Counted from the stretch's first letter, positions 1 through 10,421 are shown. The stretch: DNA of 64,000 bases from Catonia carolina (GCA_035578175.1 JAQMRL010000014.1:15171774-15235773), one strand, 5' to 3'. Made by a program: numbers and translations. Notes: generated by a model not told the origin, from the sequence alone.

Positions 1-440
1 CATTTTTGGTGAAATTATGCTCGTCCTAGCAACATACTGTTTCCACCATATTATACCGATTATTAGGGGTTATGAAATTATTTTAAGGGTTGGTGATTAT
101 AATTTTACATTTCTCTTATAGCATAAAAATGTATCTAATAACAAAGAACAACATAAGTTTGATATTTAAAAAAATAATTTTCAACGTATACTCCCCCCTT
201 AATCTGTTCGGTTTTTTTTTAATAAAATATTGCTATGTTTATTTTTATAAAATTGTTAATATCTCCGTTATTATGCATAAAAATAAAAAACTTTACATAA
301 TCAAACTTATTTGTCTTTAAACGTTTCGTAATTTTGATTATATAACATTTTTTGATAGATTGACTTTTAACGGTGATATTCGCAGTTTTTGTTTACCTCT
401 CCCTCTGAACTCCCCCATCCTTTGGTTATTAAAAAAAATT
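1..440. other. AT-rich sequence without recognised gene
   Basis: No coding similarity or repeat family was recognised. The short open frames are AT-rich and low in complexity. Confidence 0.5.
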
Positions 441-662
441 ATAGGCTATTTTCATTTCGATAATGTCCAGAACCTAAATACCGAAATTCATTGAATTTGG
501 TTGAGCGGTTTTTGCGTGATGCCGTAACATACAAACAGACAAACAGACAAAAATTCAGTTGAACTTATTTTCGGTGATTACTTAGTAGATTTGGCGTAGA
601 AACAAAATTTAAGGCATTTTGAAAAATTGTACTACAGACAAAATCACAATTTTATTTATATA
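441..662 (-). mobile_element. Possible Helitron-type 5' end (minus strand)
   Basis: Read on the minus strand from 662, the sequence starts TCTATATAAATAAAATTGTG, the TC-plus-A/T-rich start of many insect Helitrons, and the base before TC is A as required. Further in are CAAACAGACAAACAGAC on the + strand and a GGTTGAGCGGTTTTTGCG block common in such elements. The other end was not identified. Confidence 0.35.
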
Positions 663-863
663 GATGGGATTTTGAGCGCTACTACTTTAAGTAAAAACAT
701 CGACTCCGTGCCACAACATGTTCTCATTTACAAACACCTATTGAATAACGTAATACGAAACATATACTTAATATTTGTATAGTTTTAAAGATCTGGTACA
801 GACATGTATTACAGTAATGGAATGTTTACCAATTTTATTGTTTTAAATTATTTTAAAGTAAAA

Positions 864-1793
864 CATCTAGTGTGAAATACTCACACAACTTTCTCTTGCT
901 AATGCAAATAATTAACAATAAACCGAACATTAGTAATAAAACATTAGAAATATACAAAAGACTAACCTCATAGACATAACCTAATTTTAATCACGAGTGA
1001 AAAACGCAAAATGAAAATCGACCTCAGTTTGGCTAAAAAAAATACGGAAAATCACTCTTTCACGCTAAACTAGGCTCTGTAGAGAAAAATGCTCTAAATA
1101 AAAGTTGTAGATCTTTTAATTTCCTATAAATTTGATTATATACACTTTTGTCGTAAAATGCGTACTAAGGCCGAAATCTTTAAAAAATCGATTTTTCACA
1201 CGTTTTCTTGAGAAAAAATAAAAAATCGCTAATTACCGCTATACTAAGCGTTATACAAAAAAATGTTTGAAATAAAAGTTTTAGGATTTTAAATTGTTTA
1301 CATTTTTTTTACAAAAATGTTTGCGCTAAAATTCATATTAAAGCCGCAATCTTAAAAATACAATCTTTTTACGTAAAAACAGCCTCCATAAGAATTTCAG
1401 CAGAGATGGCGCCTACCCTATCTTTTAGAGCACAAAAAATTTAGTAAACCATATGATTTTAAAAAAAAATCGTAGGGCCAGTTTTTGAGAAAATCGCAAA
1501 AAAGTGAAAAATTACACGAATAAATTACTACTTCCGGTTGACCGATTTTAATGAAAATTTTCGTGTCGGGTCCGGTAATGGTGTCTAACGTAAGTTTCAA
1601 GTTTCAAATTTATTCGATGTTCCGTTCTTGAGATATTCTGTTCACACACACATACAGACCAATCGCTAAAAACATGTTTTTTTGGTTCGGGGGGTCTGGA
1701 AACGTGTAGACCCGGTGAAAACTCGATTTCTTAAAATCGACATGAAAACAATACTTTCCTTCTTATATATTCATATAGCAAGAGAAAGTAAAA
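864..1793 (-). repeat. Rep-1 unclassified ~0.93 kb repeat, near full-length
   Basis: Rep-1 is defined here by its recurrence. In forward orientation it starts with a hairpin ACTTTCTCTTGCC...GGAAGGAAAGT, continues with a GATTGGTCTGTGTG/(CA)n block, an AACCGGAAGTAGTAGTTTAT block and an ACAACTTTTATTT block, and ends TTGCATTGGCAAGAGAAAGT then GTGTGAGTGTTTCACACCAG. This copy is inverted, complete from end to end, with little (CA)n. It has no long conserved coding frame, so it is probably a non-autonomous element. Confidence 0.75.
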
Positions 1794-1956
1794 ATTGTTA
1801 TTGTTTAAACTGATGTCAATAGTTTTTGGGATGAAAATATTCTGTTTTTCGAATAATAGTGATGTATTAATTTCAATTGTCGGCATTTCTGTAAGGAACA
1901 TAATAAATACCTTTTCATAGGACTAAAACGACAAGAATTTCGTGATTATTGTGATA

Positions 1957-2977
1957 CAGGGTGATTCACGAAGATATGCAGAAACTTTGGGAGCTCATTG
2001 TACATGTAAAAATAATGAAAAAAGTTTAAAAAAACATGGGTTTAAAAAAACCCATGTTTATATAAAAAAATGGAAATGCATCGTTAGCGAGTTGGCTAGC
2101 GAAAGATTTCGCCCGAATTTCAGCTCACCAGGTGAAATGAGGTCTTCCTGAAATTCTGGTAAGGTAGATTAAAGGGCGAATTCAATCGTTTCTTATGGTT
2201 TTTGACCTGATAAATTGAATAAAACAGGACCCAGAACTGTAAGTTAACTAGTTTTTGAGTACTAGTGTCAAATGCAAAAAATTGAATGAAAAATCATTTA
2301 TTAAAATTACACTAATATTTAGACGTACTAATGAAGCTTTTACACCATTAACGGAAAGCTCTGTTGAACTACGGAAATCAACAAGAGCTGTTCTTAAACG
2401 AGCAGAAAAATGCATTGAAGTCGGCGGAGACACTTTTGAAAATTTACTGTAATTTGGTTGAATAGGTTTATACTAGTGTTTTTCCGGTTAATTTTACTTT
2501 GTACTGTTATGAATAAAAATTCATTTAATCAAACATCTATTCCCTTTCTGTGAACTTTATTTACACCGTTTTGTTGAGAATAAAATTTTCTACAAGGTTT
2601 ATTCAAAATTTGTATCTGTTTCTTGGTGAAATAACAAAGTTAATGTTGCCCAAAGATGAAAAAATGTGTTTTTTTCTCTCCATATTTTGGATTTGACACT
2701 AGTTTTCTCAAAAACTAGTTAACTTACAGTTCTGGGACCTGTTTTCGGTCAAAAACTATAAGAAACGATTGAATTCGCCCCTTAATCTACCTAACCAGAA
2801 TTTCAGGAAGACCTTATTTTACCTGGTGAGCTGAAATCCAGGTGAAATCTTTCGCTATCTGTAACTCAGTAACGAAGCATTTCCGGACCCATGTCTATAA
2901 AAACTTTTTTCATTATTTTTACATATTGTACAATGAGCTCCTAAAGTTTCTGCATATCTTCGTGAATCACCCTGTAC
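1957..2977. mobile_element. Fold-back DNA element with ~290 bp terminal inverted repeats
   Basis: The left arm begins CAGGGTGATTCACGAAGATA near 1957 and the right arm ends with its reverse complement near 2976. The arms correspond over about 290 bases (to near 2270 and from near 2693), with small indels. The central 0.4 kb contains a + frame (2255-2452) ending CIEVGGDTFENLL, resembling the C-terminal tail of some Tc1/mariner-superfamily transposases. This suggests a non-autonomous derivative that kept only the 3' coding end; that resemblance is an inference. Confidence 0.7.
2255..2452 (+). pseudogene. Possible C-terminal transposase remnant inside the fold-back element
   Basis: A 65-residue + frame lies between the two inverted arms. 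Its part TNEAFTPLTESSVELRKSTR then CIEVGGDTFENLL looks protein-like in composition. The ending C-x-x-x-G-G-x-x-F-E-x-L-L resembles the tails of some IS630/Tc1-type transposases. There is no catalytic triad, and the start lies in the repeat arm. Function is not retained. Confidence 0.35.
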
Positions 2978-3181
2978 ATAGTTTTGTAGGTTTACATAAC
3001 GGATAAACAAAGTTTTAGCTGGTGAAATAAAGTAAAGACATTATTTACGTACGGGATTATATTTCTGCAATATCAAAATAATTACTTTTGAATGGGCCGT
3101 TGTTATGAAAAAGTAATTATTTTAAACTAGTTTATTACTTATGTTCCCGTCCAACATATGACGTCATACATAAAATTCTAT

Positions 3182-3893
3182 ATTTTATAACAAAATAAAA
3201 TAAAAGTCGTAGATCTTTTAATTTCCTATAATTTTTTTATATAGTACATTTTTGTCGTAAAATGCACACTAAGGCCGAAATCTTAAAAAAAATCGATTTT
3301 CACACGTTTTCGTGAGAAAAAAAAGAAAATTGCTAATTACCACTAAACTAAGGATTATACATAAATATGTTTGAAATAACAGTTGTAGGATTTTAAATTT
3401 TCTACAACTTTTATTATATACATTTTTGCGCTAAAATGCAATTAAAGTCGCAATCTTAAAAAAACACTTTTTTACGAAAAAACAGCCTCACCAAGAATTT
3501 CAGCAGAGATGGCGCCTACCCTATCTTATAGAGTATAAGAAATGTAGTAATTGAGATGATTTTTTAAAAATATCCTTGGAGCCATTTTAGAGAAAATTGC
3601 AAAAAAGTGAAAAATGACACGAATAAACTACTACTTCTGGTTGACCGATTTTGATGAAAATGTTCATATAGGTTCCGGTAGTGGTGTCCAACTTAAGTTT
3701 CAAGTTTAAAGTTCGTGCGATGTTCCGTTCTTGAGATATTCTGTTCACACACAGACCAATTGCTAAAAACATGTTTTTTTTTGGGTTCAGGGGTCTGAAA
3801 ACTTGTAGATCCGGTGAAAACTCAATTTCGAAAAATCGACATGAAAACAATACTTTCTTTCATATATTCATATAGGCAAGAGAAAGTAAAAAC
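3182..3893 (-). repeat. Rep-1, inverted, 5' part of the copy missing
   Basis: Enters Rep-1 at the AAAGTCGTAGATCTTTTAAT block and continues to the terminal AGGCAAGAGAAAGT. The (CA)n slot holds only ACACACAG. Confidence 0.7.
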
Positions 3894-3984
3894 ACTTTTG
3901 TCGTCATGGAAAGAAAAGTTATTTACTGCGAAACGCAATAAATGTGTCGAGATTTAAACGGCTAGCTTTGTACAGGCGCATCTT

Positions 3985-4326
3985 ATCTTGCTTATATGAA
4001 TATATAGGAAAGAAAGTATTGTTTTCATGTCGATTCAAACCCCCTGAACCCAAAAAACATGTTTTTAGCGATTGGTCTGTGGGTGTGTGAACAAAATATC
4101 TCAAGAACGGAACATCCTACGATGTTGAAACTTGAAACTTAAGTTAGATACCACTAAAGGACTCGACACGATCATTTTCATCAAAATTGGTCAATCGGAA
4201 GTGTTAGTTTATTCATGTCATTTTTCATTTTTTTGCGATTTTCTCAAAAACGGCTCCTACGATTTTTTTTTTAAAATCGCCTCATTTACTACATTTTTTA
4301 TGCTCTACAAGATAAGGTAGGCGCCA
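3985..4326 (+). repeat. Rep-1, forward, hairpin-end fragment
   Basis: Starts at CTTATATGAATATATAGG and runs through the GATTGGTCTGTGGGTGTGTG and CGGAAGTGTTAGTTTATTC blocks to GGTAGGCGCCATG. It is fused back-to-back with an inverted fragment at 4327. Confidence 0.65.
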
Positions 4327-4465
4327 TGAACTATTACTTCCGGATGACCGATTTTAATGAAAATTTTCGTGTCGGGTCTGATAGTAGTATTTAACTTAAG
4401 TTTCAAGTTTCAAGTTCGTACGATGTTCCGTTCACATACTATATTCGATACTATACGATATTCTG

Positions 4466-4503
<38 letters not shown>

Positions 4504-4776
4504 AATCGTTAAAAATATGTTTTTTGGATTCAGGGGGTCTAGAAATGTGTAGATCCGGTGAAAACCCGATTTCGAAAAATCGACATAAAAACAATACTTT
4601 CCTTCCAATATATTCATTTAAGCAAGAAAAAGTAGAAAGTAAAAATGTATTATATGAGGCGATTTAAAAAAAAGTCGTAGTAGCCGTTTTTGATTAAATC
4701 GCAAAACATGAATAATGTCACGAATAAACTACTACTAACTCCGGTTGACCAATTTTGATGAAAATATTCATGTCGT
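4327..4776 (-). repeat. Two consecutive inverted Rep-1 fragments with (CA)n
   Basis: The first (to about 4643) runs from the TACTTCCGGATGACCG block through a (CA)n of about 38 bases at 4464-4501 to AGAAAGTAAAAA. It passes straight into internal Rep-1 sequence (TGTATTATATGAGGCGATTT), which runs to about 4776. The same end-to-internal junction recurs near 63340. Confidence 0.65.
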
Positions 4777-4794
4777 CACCTTGTGGTAACTGAT

Positions 4795-5178
4795 GTTGTT
4801 TAGGTCAACAGCTGAAAGGCTGGTTTGAACCTCTAGAGGTTGAAGTAAAAACGAGGAGTGAGGTGGTTTACTAATGCCTTCCTCACTGAGTTGAAAGAGT
4901 ATGCTTATCAGCATGCCAAGCCCTCCAAAAAGCACCCACTTTCCATCCTGCAAATGACACCTTCACTTCATTCACTATAAGGTCTGGCTGTATAATGAAA
5001 ACTCTCAGAGGAGATAACTCTGACTACTGTCTTGTACCCCTTTACCTCTTCTGTTCTTAAATAGTTCAGTCATATAATTGGCTGACTATTTGATAAGAAA
5101 CAGGACTATTTTTTTTAGCCCTGGAATCAACAGATTGAGTACAATTAATTTAACACTCCAACTGCCCGTTATGGGCGT
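4795..5178 (+). repeat. Rep-2 ~0.38 kb repeat, full-length
   Basis: Rep-2 is defined by recurrence. It starts TTGTTTAGGTCAACAGC, has a small hairpin CAGC(C)GAAAGGCTG, a GGTTTGAACC palindrome, CTCTAGAGG, then GAGGAGTGAGGTGGTTTAC, a TATGCTTATCAGCATG hairpin, a GGGTCTGGCTGTATAATGAA block, and ends near CCGTTATGGGC. No coding capacity; a SINE-like or other non-autonomous element. Confidence 0.7.
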
Positions 5179-5204
5179 ACCTGATATAAGTTACAAATTA
5201 CAAC

Positions 5205-5560
5205 ATCAAGAACATAATCTTTCAGAATTTTGTTTTTGTTTTTATCCCTAATGTTTGTACGTTGCAATCTGTTCAATTCAGAACAATAAGCAACCCCATG
5301 ACCCAATGAGATGAAGATGATGTGTATGACGTGTAAATGAGGTGTAGTCTTGTACAGACCCAGGCTGACATTCCTATGAGAGTATGGGTTAATTGAACCC
5401 CAACCATCAAAGTACACCGGTAACCGCTGTCTAGTATTCAAATCCATATAAAAGTAACTCCCTTTACTAGGATTTGAACCAGGAACCTTCGTCTCCGAAA
5501 ATCAGCTGTTAAACAGCTGACTGAAGGCGACGACTTTACCTCTAGACCAGCCCGGTGGGT
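5205..5560 (-). mobile_element. SINE-A, tRNA-headed SINE
   Basis: On the minus strand the head reads CCGGGCTGGTCTAGAGGTAA (A-box-like TGGTCTAGAGG), then CAGCTGTTTAACAGCTG, and a B-box-like GGTTCAAATCC. The body follows with GTACTTTGATGGTTGGGG and CATTGGGTCATGGGGTTGC, and a short A-rich tail near 5205. The long insert between the boxes and the extended tail separate it from a functional tRNA. Confidence 0.75.
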
Positions 5561-6127
5561 TTTTCAGAATTTAACATCAGATACATATTTTTCTTTCTAA
5601 ATTTTGTATTGGGTCAGAGAAATAAAAATATTGAAGATGGGTAAAACAACAACTGATAGCTGATACTAAATACAAGCTACATAAATGTGTATTTAAAACA
5701 AGACAAACAGAATTAGATCTATAATAAACACCACGTGGATGTTTATTACTTTTTTTATTTGTTTATGTGTTGGAAGGGATCTGGTTTTTAGTGAAAGTTG
5801 TACAAGAAAAAAAAAGATAAAATCAGTTTGTAAAATCAACAAATCTGAACGCAGAATTAACTGAACGGACAGTTAATTAGAAGTTAGTCTAGCTGCGAGC
5901 AGAGGTCTACGGGTAGATTACTAACAGTTTTCGATTGATCTACGTCAATCGACAACCTTAATTGAAATAAAACAGAATTAACAAATACTATACCATTCGT
6001 TCCATACAACAGACACCCCTCCATTTTGTTCATCCATGTTTGTATGCTGTATCTACTCCGTGTTCAAAAAGTTATTACTTCCTTAAAATATCTACACTAT
6101 ATAACAAAAAAGTACACTGACATTTTT
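5561..6127. other. Unassigned intergenic sequence
   Basis: AT-rich; I see no gene, exon or repeat family here. Confidence 0.5.
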
Positions 6128-7083
6128 AGTTTTCTTGCCTATATGAATTTGTTGTTGTTGTTTAGGTCAACAGCCGAAAGGCTGGTTTGAACCTCTAGAG
6201 GTTTTACTAAGTAAAACGAGGAGTGAGGTGGTTTACCATTGCCTTCCTCACTGAATGGAAAAGTATGCTTATCAGCATGCCGGGCCCTCTGAAAAGCACA
6301 TATTTTCCACTCTGTAAATGACACTTTCACTTCATTCACCACAGGGTCTGGCTGTATAATGAAATCCATTACTTTCAGAGGAGATAACTCTGATTAGTGT
6401 CTTTTACACCTCTACCTCTTCTGTTCTTAAATGATTCAGTCATTTAATTGGCTGACCATGTGATAAACAGAACTATTTATTTTAGCCCTGCAACGAACAG
6501 ATTGAGTGTAAATAATTGAGAAAGTTAAAACTTGAATTAGACACTACTACCGGACCCGACACGAGCGTTTTCATCAAATTCGGTCAGCCAGAAGTAACTA
6601 GTAATTAGTTTATTCGTGTAATTTTTCACTTTTTTGCGATTTTCTCAAAAACGGGTTCTACGTTTTTTTTAAAATCGCCTATTTACCAAATTTTTATGCT
6701 CTACAAGATAGGGTAGGCGCTGTGTCTGCTGAAATTCTTGGGGAGGTTTTTTTCTCGTAAAAAAATTGTTTTTTTAAGATTGCGACTTTAATATGCATTT
6801 TAGCCCAAAAATGTAATAATAAACGTTGTATGTGTCAACCGGACAATAAAATCAGTCAACCGGAAGTAGTAGTTTATTCGTGTCATTTTTCACTTTTTTG
6901 CGATTTTCCCGAACACTGCTCCTACGAATATTTAAAAAATCGCCTCATTAACTACATTTTTGATGCTTTACAAGATAGGGTAGGCGTCATGTCTGCTGAA
7001 ATTCTTGGAGAGGCTGTTTTCTCGTAAAAAAAATTGTATTTTTAAGATTGCGACTTTAATATGCTGTTTAGCGCAAATATATA
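6128..7083 (+). repeat. Rep-1 forward copies interrupted by Rep-2
   Basis: The Rep-1 start CTTGCCTATATGAA at about 6128 is cut by Rep-2 (6148-6513) and resumes at 6519 (AAACTTGAATTAGACACTAC) to about 6832. A second, partly repeated internal segment (AACCGGACAATAAAATCAGT onward) then runs from 6838 to 7083. The layering shows Rep-2 landed in Rep-1 or joined it by recombination. Confidence 0.6.
6148..6513 (+). repeat. Rep-2, full-length
   Basis: Begins TTGTTTAGGTCAACAGCC with the hairpin CAGCCGAAAGGCTG and CCTCTAGAGG. It ends near GAACAGATTGAGTGTAAATA, inside Rep-1. Confidence 0.7.
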
Positions 7084-7420
7084 CAGGATGTTTTAGAAGG
7101 AATCTGCCATACTGCACAAGCTTATTCCTCTCATCAAAATAATGAAAAAAGTTCTAATAAACATGGGTCCGGAAATGCTTCGTTGGCGAGTTATACAGGG
7201 TCAAAGATTTCACCTGAAATTTAGCTCCCTCAGTGAAATTAACTAACACTGAAATATGTAGGATGTTAATTAAGTTTGTTAATTAGATAAGTTTTATGTA
7301 AAATGAGCTGACAAATCGTATAAAACCTGTCCCAGAAGTCTATCTCCAATAGGTTAGGAGATAATCGGGGTAAAGCCAAAAAGGTTAGAGTCGAAAACAC
7401 ACTTTCTTGCGATTGGACTA
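7084..7420. repeat. Degenerate arm related to the 1957-2977 fold-back element
   Basis: ATACAGGATG, then AATAATGAAAAAAGTT, CATGGGTCCGGAAATGCTTC and the ATTTCACCTGAAATT block follow the order of the arm of the 1957-2977 element, with divergence. No inverted partner is clear. Confidence 0.5.
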
Positions 7421-7570
7421 CAATAACTCCGTTAAATTACCTATAAACAAAGAAAAATGTTCAATACAATTTGTAGAGAATTTTATTCTCAAATTTTTTG
7501 AGAACATTATTTTTAATGTAAATAAAGTCAATAAAAACGGAATAGTTTTTCTTTTAAATTCAACTTTATT

Positions 7571-7680
7571 AAGGAACACGCAAAACTACAAATTATGAAA
7601 ATCATGCATTACAAAATGTAGGCCAATGTCTCTCAAAATAATTTTACTACATTTTGCGTGATTTTCATAATTGTAGTTAG
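7571..7680. repeat. Imperfect inverted repeat
   Basis: CTACAAATTATGAAAATCAT with a CATTACAAAATGTAGG tail faces CTACATTTTGCGTGATTTTC with an ATAATTGTAG tail, forming an imperfect hairpin about 95 bases long. The end leads into a Rep-1-like GCGATTGGTCTGTATGTGTG fragment at about 7680. Confidence 0.5.
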
Positions 7681-7739
7681 CGATTGGTCTGTATGTGTGT
7701 GTTGAATTTTATTTAAAGACTAAACACCCGAAGTTTTTC

Positions 7740-8190
7740 TGTATTTAAGGGTCATCCTGTATATTAAAAATTTAAATTTGGTATAAGTGTGCCACGGATT
7801 ATACAAGAGCTACGTAGATGTGATGTAGGGAGGCGCCGATATTCTCTCAGCTTATATATTTTCCTTACGATAACGAAGTATACTAACAGCATTACATTAA
7901 TACATCGAGGGTGGCCTATATCGTATATTGCAGGCTCACAAGTGAAGAACAATTTGTCTCTTTTCCTAATGACCTGTCATTGACCACCCACTTTAACTAG
8001 CGTTCTGTCTCTCGCTCACACATACACGCGCGCGCAAATACACACAGAGTACTACAACGTAATATATATATATCAGTAAAGAGTTTACTCACACTGTCAA
8101 AAACCCCTACAAACCACACTGCCTTCCCGGGAATCTTCTTCCAATATTACTGTTCTCCATACCGGGTGACCCGCATATATTGTGACAAAA
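7740..8190. other. Unassigned intergenic sequence
   Basis: Contains short CA/CG-alternating and TA microsatellite stretches near 8020-8075. No gene recognised. Confidence 0.4.
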
Positions 8191-8260
8191 AATAATTTTG
8201 AATTGGAAATCTGATATGAAACACTCACACGACTTTCTCTGGCCATTGTAAATAATGAAT
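8190..8260 (-). repeat. Rep-1 terminal fragment cut by mariner copy 1
   Basis: ATGAAACACTCACACGACTT then TCTCTGGCCATTGTAAAT is the inverted Rep-1 terminus. It stops exactly at the mariner end at 8261, consistent with insertion or rearrangement at a TA. Confidence 0.55.
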
Positions 8261-9159
8261 TACGACATGTGGCTATTAAATAATGAGACTGACGTAAAAA
8301 AATTTTGTTTCATACATAATCACTTATTGTCACCATTTAATATACACTCCTTCTCTATCCTTACAACGCTCCATGCGATTTTTTCATTGTTGGAAACAGT
8401 GCTGGAAGTCATTTTCTGTCAGCTCCTTCAGGGCACGTGCTGCATTCTCTTTTACAGCTTCCACAGACTCAAATCTTATCCCTTTTAATGCAGATTTCAC
8501 CTTAGGGAACAAGTAAAAGTCACATGGTGCAAGATCTGGTGAATAAGGTGAATGTTCGAACACTGAGATGCTGTACTTGGCTAGGAACCTCTTGACAGAT
8601 AATGCGGAATGAGCTGGCGCATTGTTTTGGTAGAGAACCCATGATTTGTTCTTCCACATTTCAGGGCGTTTTTCCTTACTCTTTGACATAGTTTAGAAAG
8701 TACTTCAAGGTAGTAATATTGATTAATTGTTTGACCTTCAGGAAACCAGGGAAGGTACACACTTCCATGGATATAAAAAAAAAAACAATCATCATTGCTT
8801 TAAATCATGACTTGCTCATTCAAGGTTTTTTGGCTCTTCCAGTGCATGGATTGGCGCTTCGTTTTCGGATCATAAGTAAAAAACCACGATTCATCACATG
8901 TTATTATCTCTTACCTGTTCCCTAAGGTGAAATCTGCATTAAAAGGGACAAGATTTGAGTCTGTGGAAGCTGTAAAAGAGAAAGCGGCAGGTGTCCTGAA
9001 GGAGCTCACAGAAGATGACTTCCAGCACTGTTTCCAACAATGGAAAATTCGCATGGAGCATTGTAGGGATAGAGAAGGTGTGTATATTGAAGGTGACAAT
9101 AAGTGATTATGTATAAAATTTTTTACGTCAGTCTCGTTATTTAATAGCCACACCTCGTA
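8261..9159 (-). mobile_element. Fold-back mariner, copy 1 (3' end duplicated in inverted orientation)
   Basis: The outer ends read TACGACATGTGGCTATTAAA and, inverted, TTTAATAGCCACACCTCGTA. The minus strand from near 8910 down to 8320 encodes the transposase from the first catalytic motif (CDESWFFTYD) through NNAPAHSALSVKRFLAKYS, the YSPDLAPCDFYLFPKVKSAL catalytic segment and the FQHCFQQW tail, with frame breaks. To its right, 8911-9159 carries the same C-terminal tail on the + strand (KVKSALKGTRFESVEAVKEK to YIEGDNK). The N-terminal DNA-binding half is absent, replaced by the inverted 3' end, so no functional enzyme is possible. Confidence 0.82.
8320..8910 (-). pseudogene. Mariner transposase fragment, copy 1 long arm
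   Basis: About the last 190 residues of a D,D34D mariner transposase, with stops and frame shifts. The first Asp motif (DESW) lies at the inner edge, the second in the NNAPAH segment (usual DNAPAH, so Asp is changed to Asn), and the third in YSPDLAPCD. Loss of the second Asp alone would kill catalysis. Confidence 0.75.
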
Positions 9160-9164
9160 TATAG

Positions 9165-9447
9165 CTGAGTATTTAAGAACAGAAGAGGTAGAGGTGTAAA
9201 AGACACTAGTCAACATTATCTCTTTTGAAAATAATGAGTTTCATTATACAGCCAGACCCTGTGGTGAATGAAGTGAAGGTGTCATTTACAGGGTGGAAAG
9301 TGGGTGCTTTGCGGAGGGCCTGGAATGCTGATGAGCATACTCTTTCAACTCAGTGAGGAAGGCAATCGTAAACCAACAAACTTCGCATTTTTACTTAAAC
9401 CTCTAGAGGTTCAAACCAGCCTTTCAGCTGTTTACCTAAACAACATG
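9165..9447 (-). repeat. Rep-2, inverted, truncated at mariner copy 1
   Basis: Runs from TATTTAAGAACAGAAGAGGT to AGCTGTTTACCTAAACAACA with the CCTCTAGAGGTTCAAACCAG block. It abuts the mariner end directly, just as copy 2 does at 14699. Confidence 0.65.
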
Positions 9448-9497
9448 GTAAGGCTAACATTACTGGTATGCGAAGGGGCTTACATCATATCTAAAAA

Positions 9498-10215
9498 TCT
9501 GGTGTGAAACACTCACACGATTTTCTCTTGCCAATGCAAATAATGAACAATATAACCTAATATTAGTAATAAAATATTATAAATAAACAATAAACTAACC
9601 TCAAAAAACAACCTAATTTTAATCATGAGTGAAAGACACAAAATGAGAATTAACCTCAGCTTTGCTTAACAATACGGAAAATCACTCTTTCACACTAAAC
9701 TAGGCTCTGTAGAGAAAAATGCTCTGACCAAAAGTTGCAGATTTTTTAATAAATTGATTTCTTATAAATTTGAATGTATACACGTTTTCGTGAGAAAAAA
9801 ACAGAAAATTTCTAATTACCGCTAAAGTAAGCGTTATACAAAAAAATGTTTCAAATAAAGTTGTAAGATTTTTAATTTTCTACAACTTTTATCATAAATC
9901 TTTGCGCTAAAATGTATATTAAAACCGCAATCTTAAAAAAAACAATTTTTTCATGTGAAAACAGCCTGACTAAGAATTTCAGTAAACATGGCCCTACCCT
10001 ATCTTGTAGAGCACAAAAAATTTAGTAAACCAGGTTTTTTTAAAAAAATCGTATGAGCCATTTTTGAGAAAATCGCAAAAAAGTGAAAAATTACACGAAT
10101 AACGTACTACTTCCGGTTGACCAATTTTGATGAAAATGTTTTGTGTCGCGTCCGGTAGGGGTATGTAACTTAAGTTTCAATTTCGTACCATGTTCCGTTC
10201 TTGAGATATTCTGTG

Positions 10216-10311
<96 letters not shown>

Positions 10312-10421
10312 GGTTCAGGGGTCTGAAAACGTTTAGATCCGGTGAAAACTAGATTTCGAAAAATCGATATGAAAACCATACTTTCCTTCCTATATATTCA
10401 TATAGGCAAGAGAAAGTAAAA
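9498..10421 (-). repeat. Rep-1, inverted, full-length with long (CA)n
   Basis: Starts CTGGTGTGAAACACTCACAC and ends ATAGGCAAGAGAAAGTAAAA. The microsatellite slot holds a (CA)n run of about 98 bases at 10211-10309 with one CG interruption. Confidence 0.8.
10211..10309. repeat. (CA)n microsatellite in Rep-1
   Basis: Uninterrupted CA dinucleotides except for one G near 10277. It lies at the internal position where other Rep-1 copies carry shorter CA runs. It yields long false Cys-Val or Thr-His open frames. Confidence 0.95.

Noticed and set aside
8384..9216. A host mariner-derived fusion gene such as a SETMAR-type protein
   Set aside because: No SET domain or other host domain, several frame breaks, and the same structure repeated at five other sites.
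10091..10379. Cys-Val and Thr-His repeat proteins (also at 22865, 55567, 60603)
   Set aside because: Direct translations of (CA)n/(TG)n microsatellites inside Rep-1 or transposon fragments.
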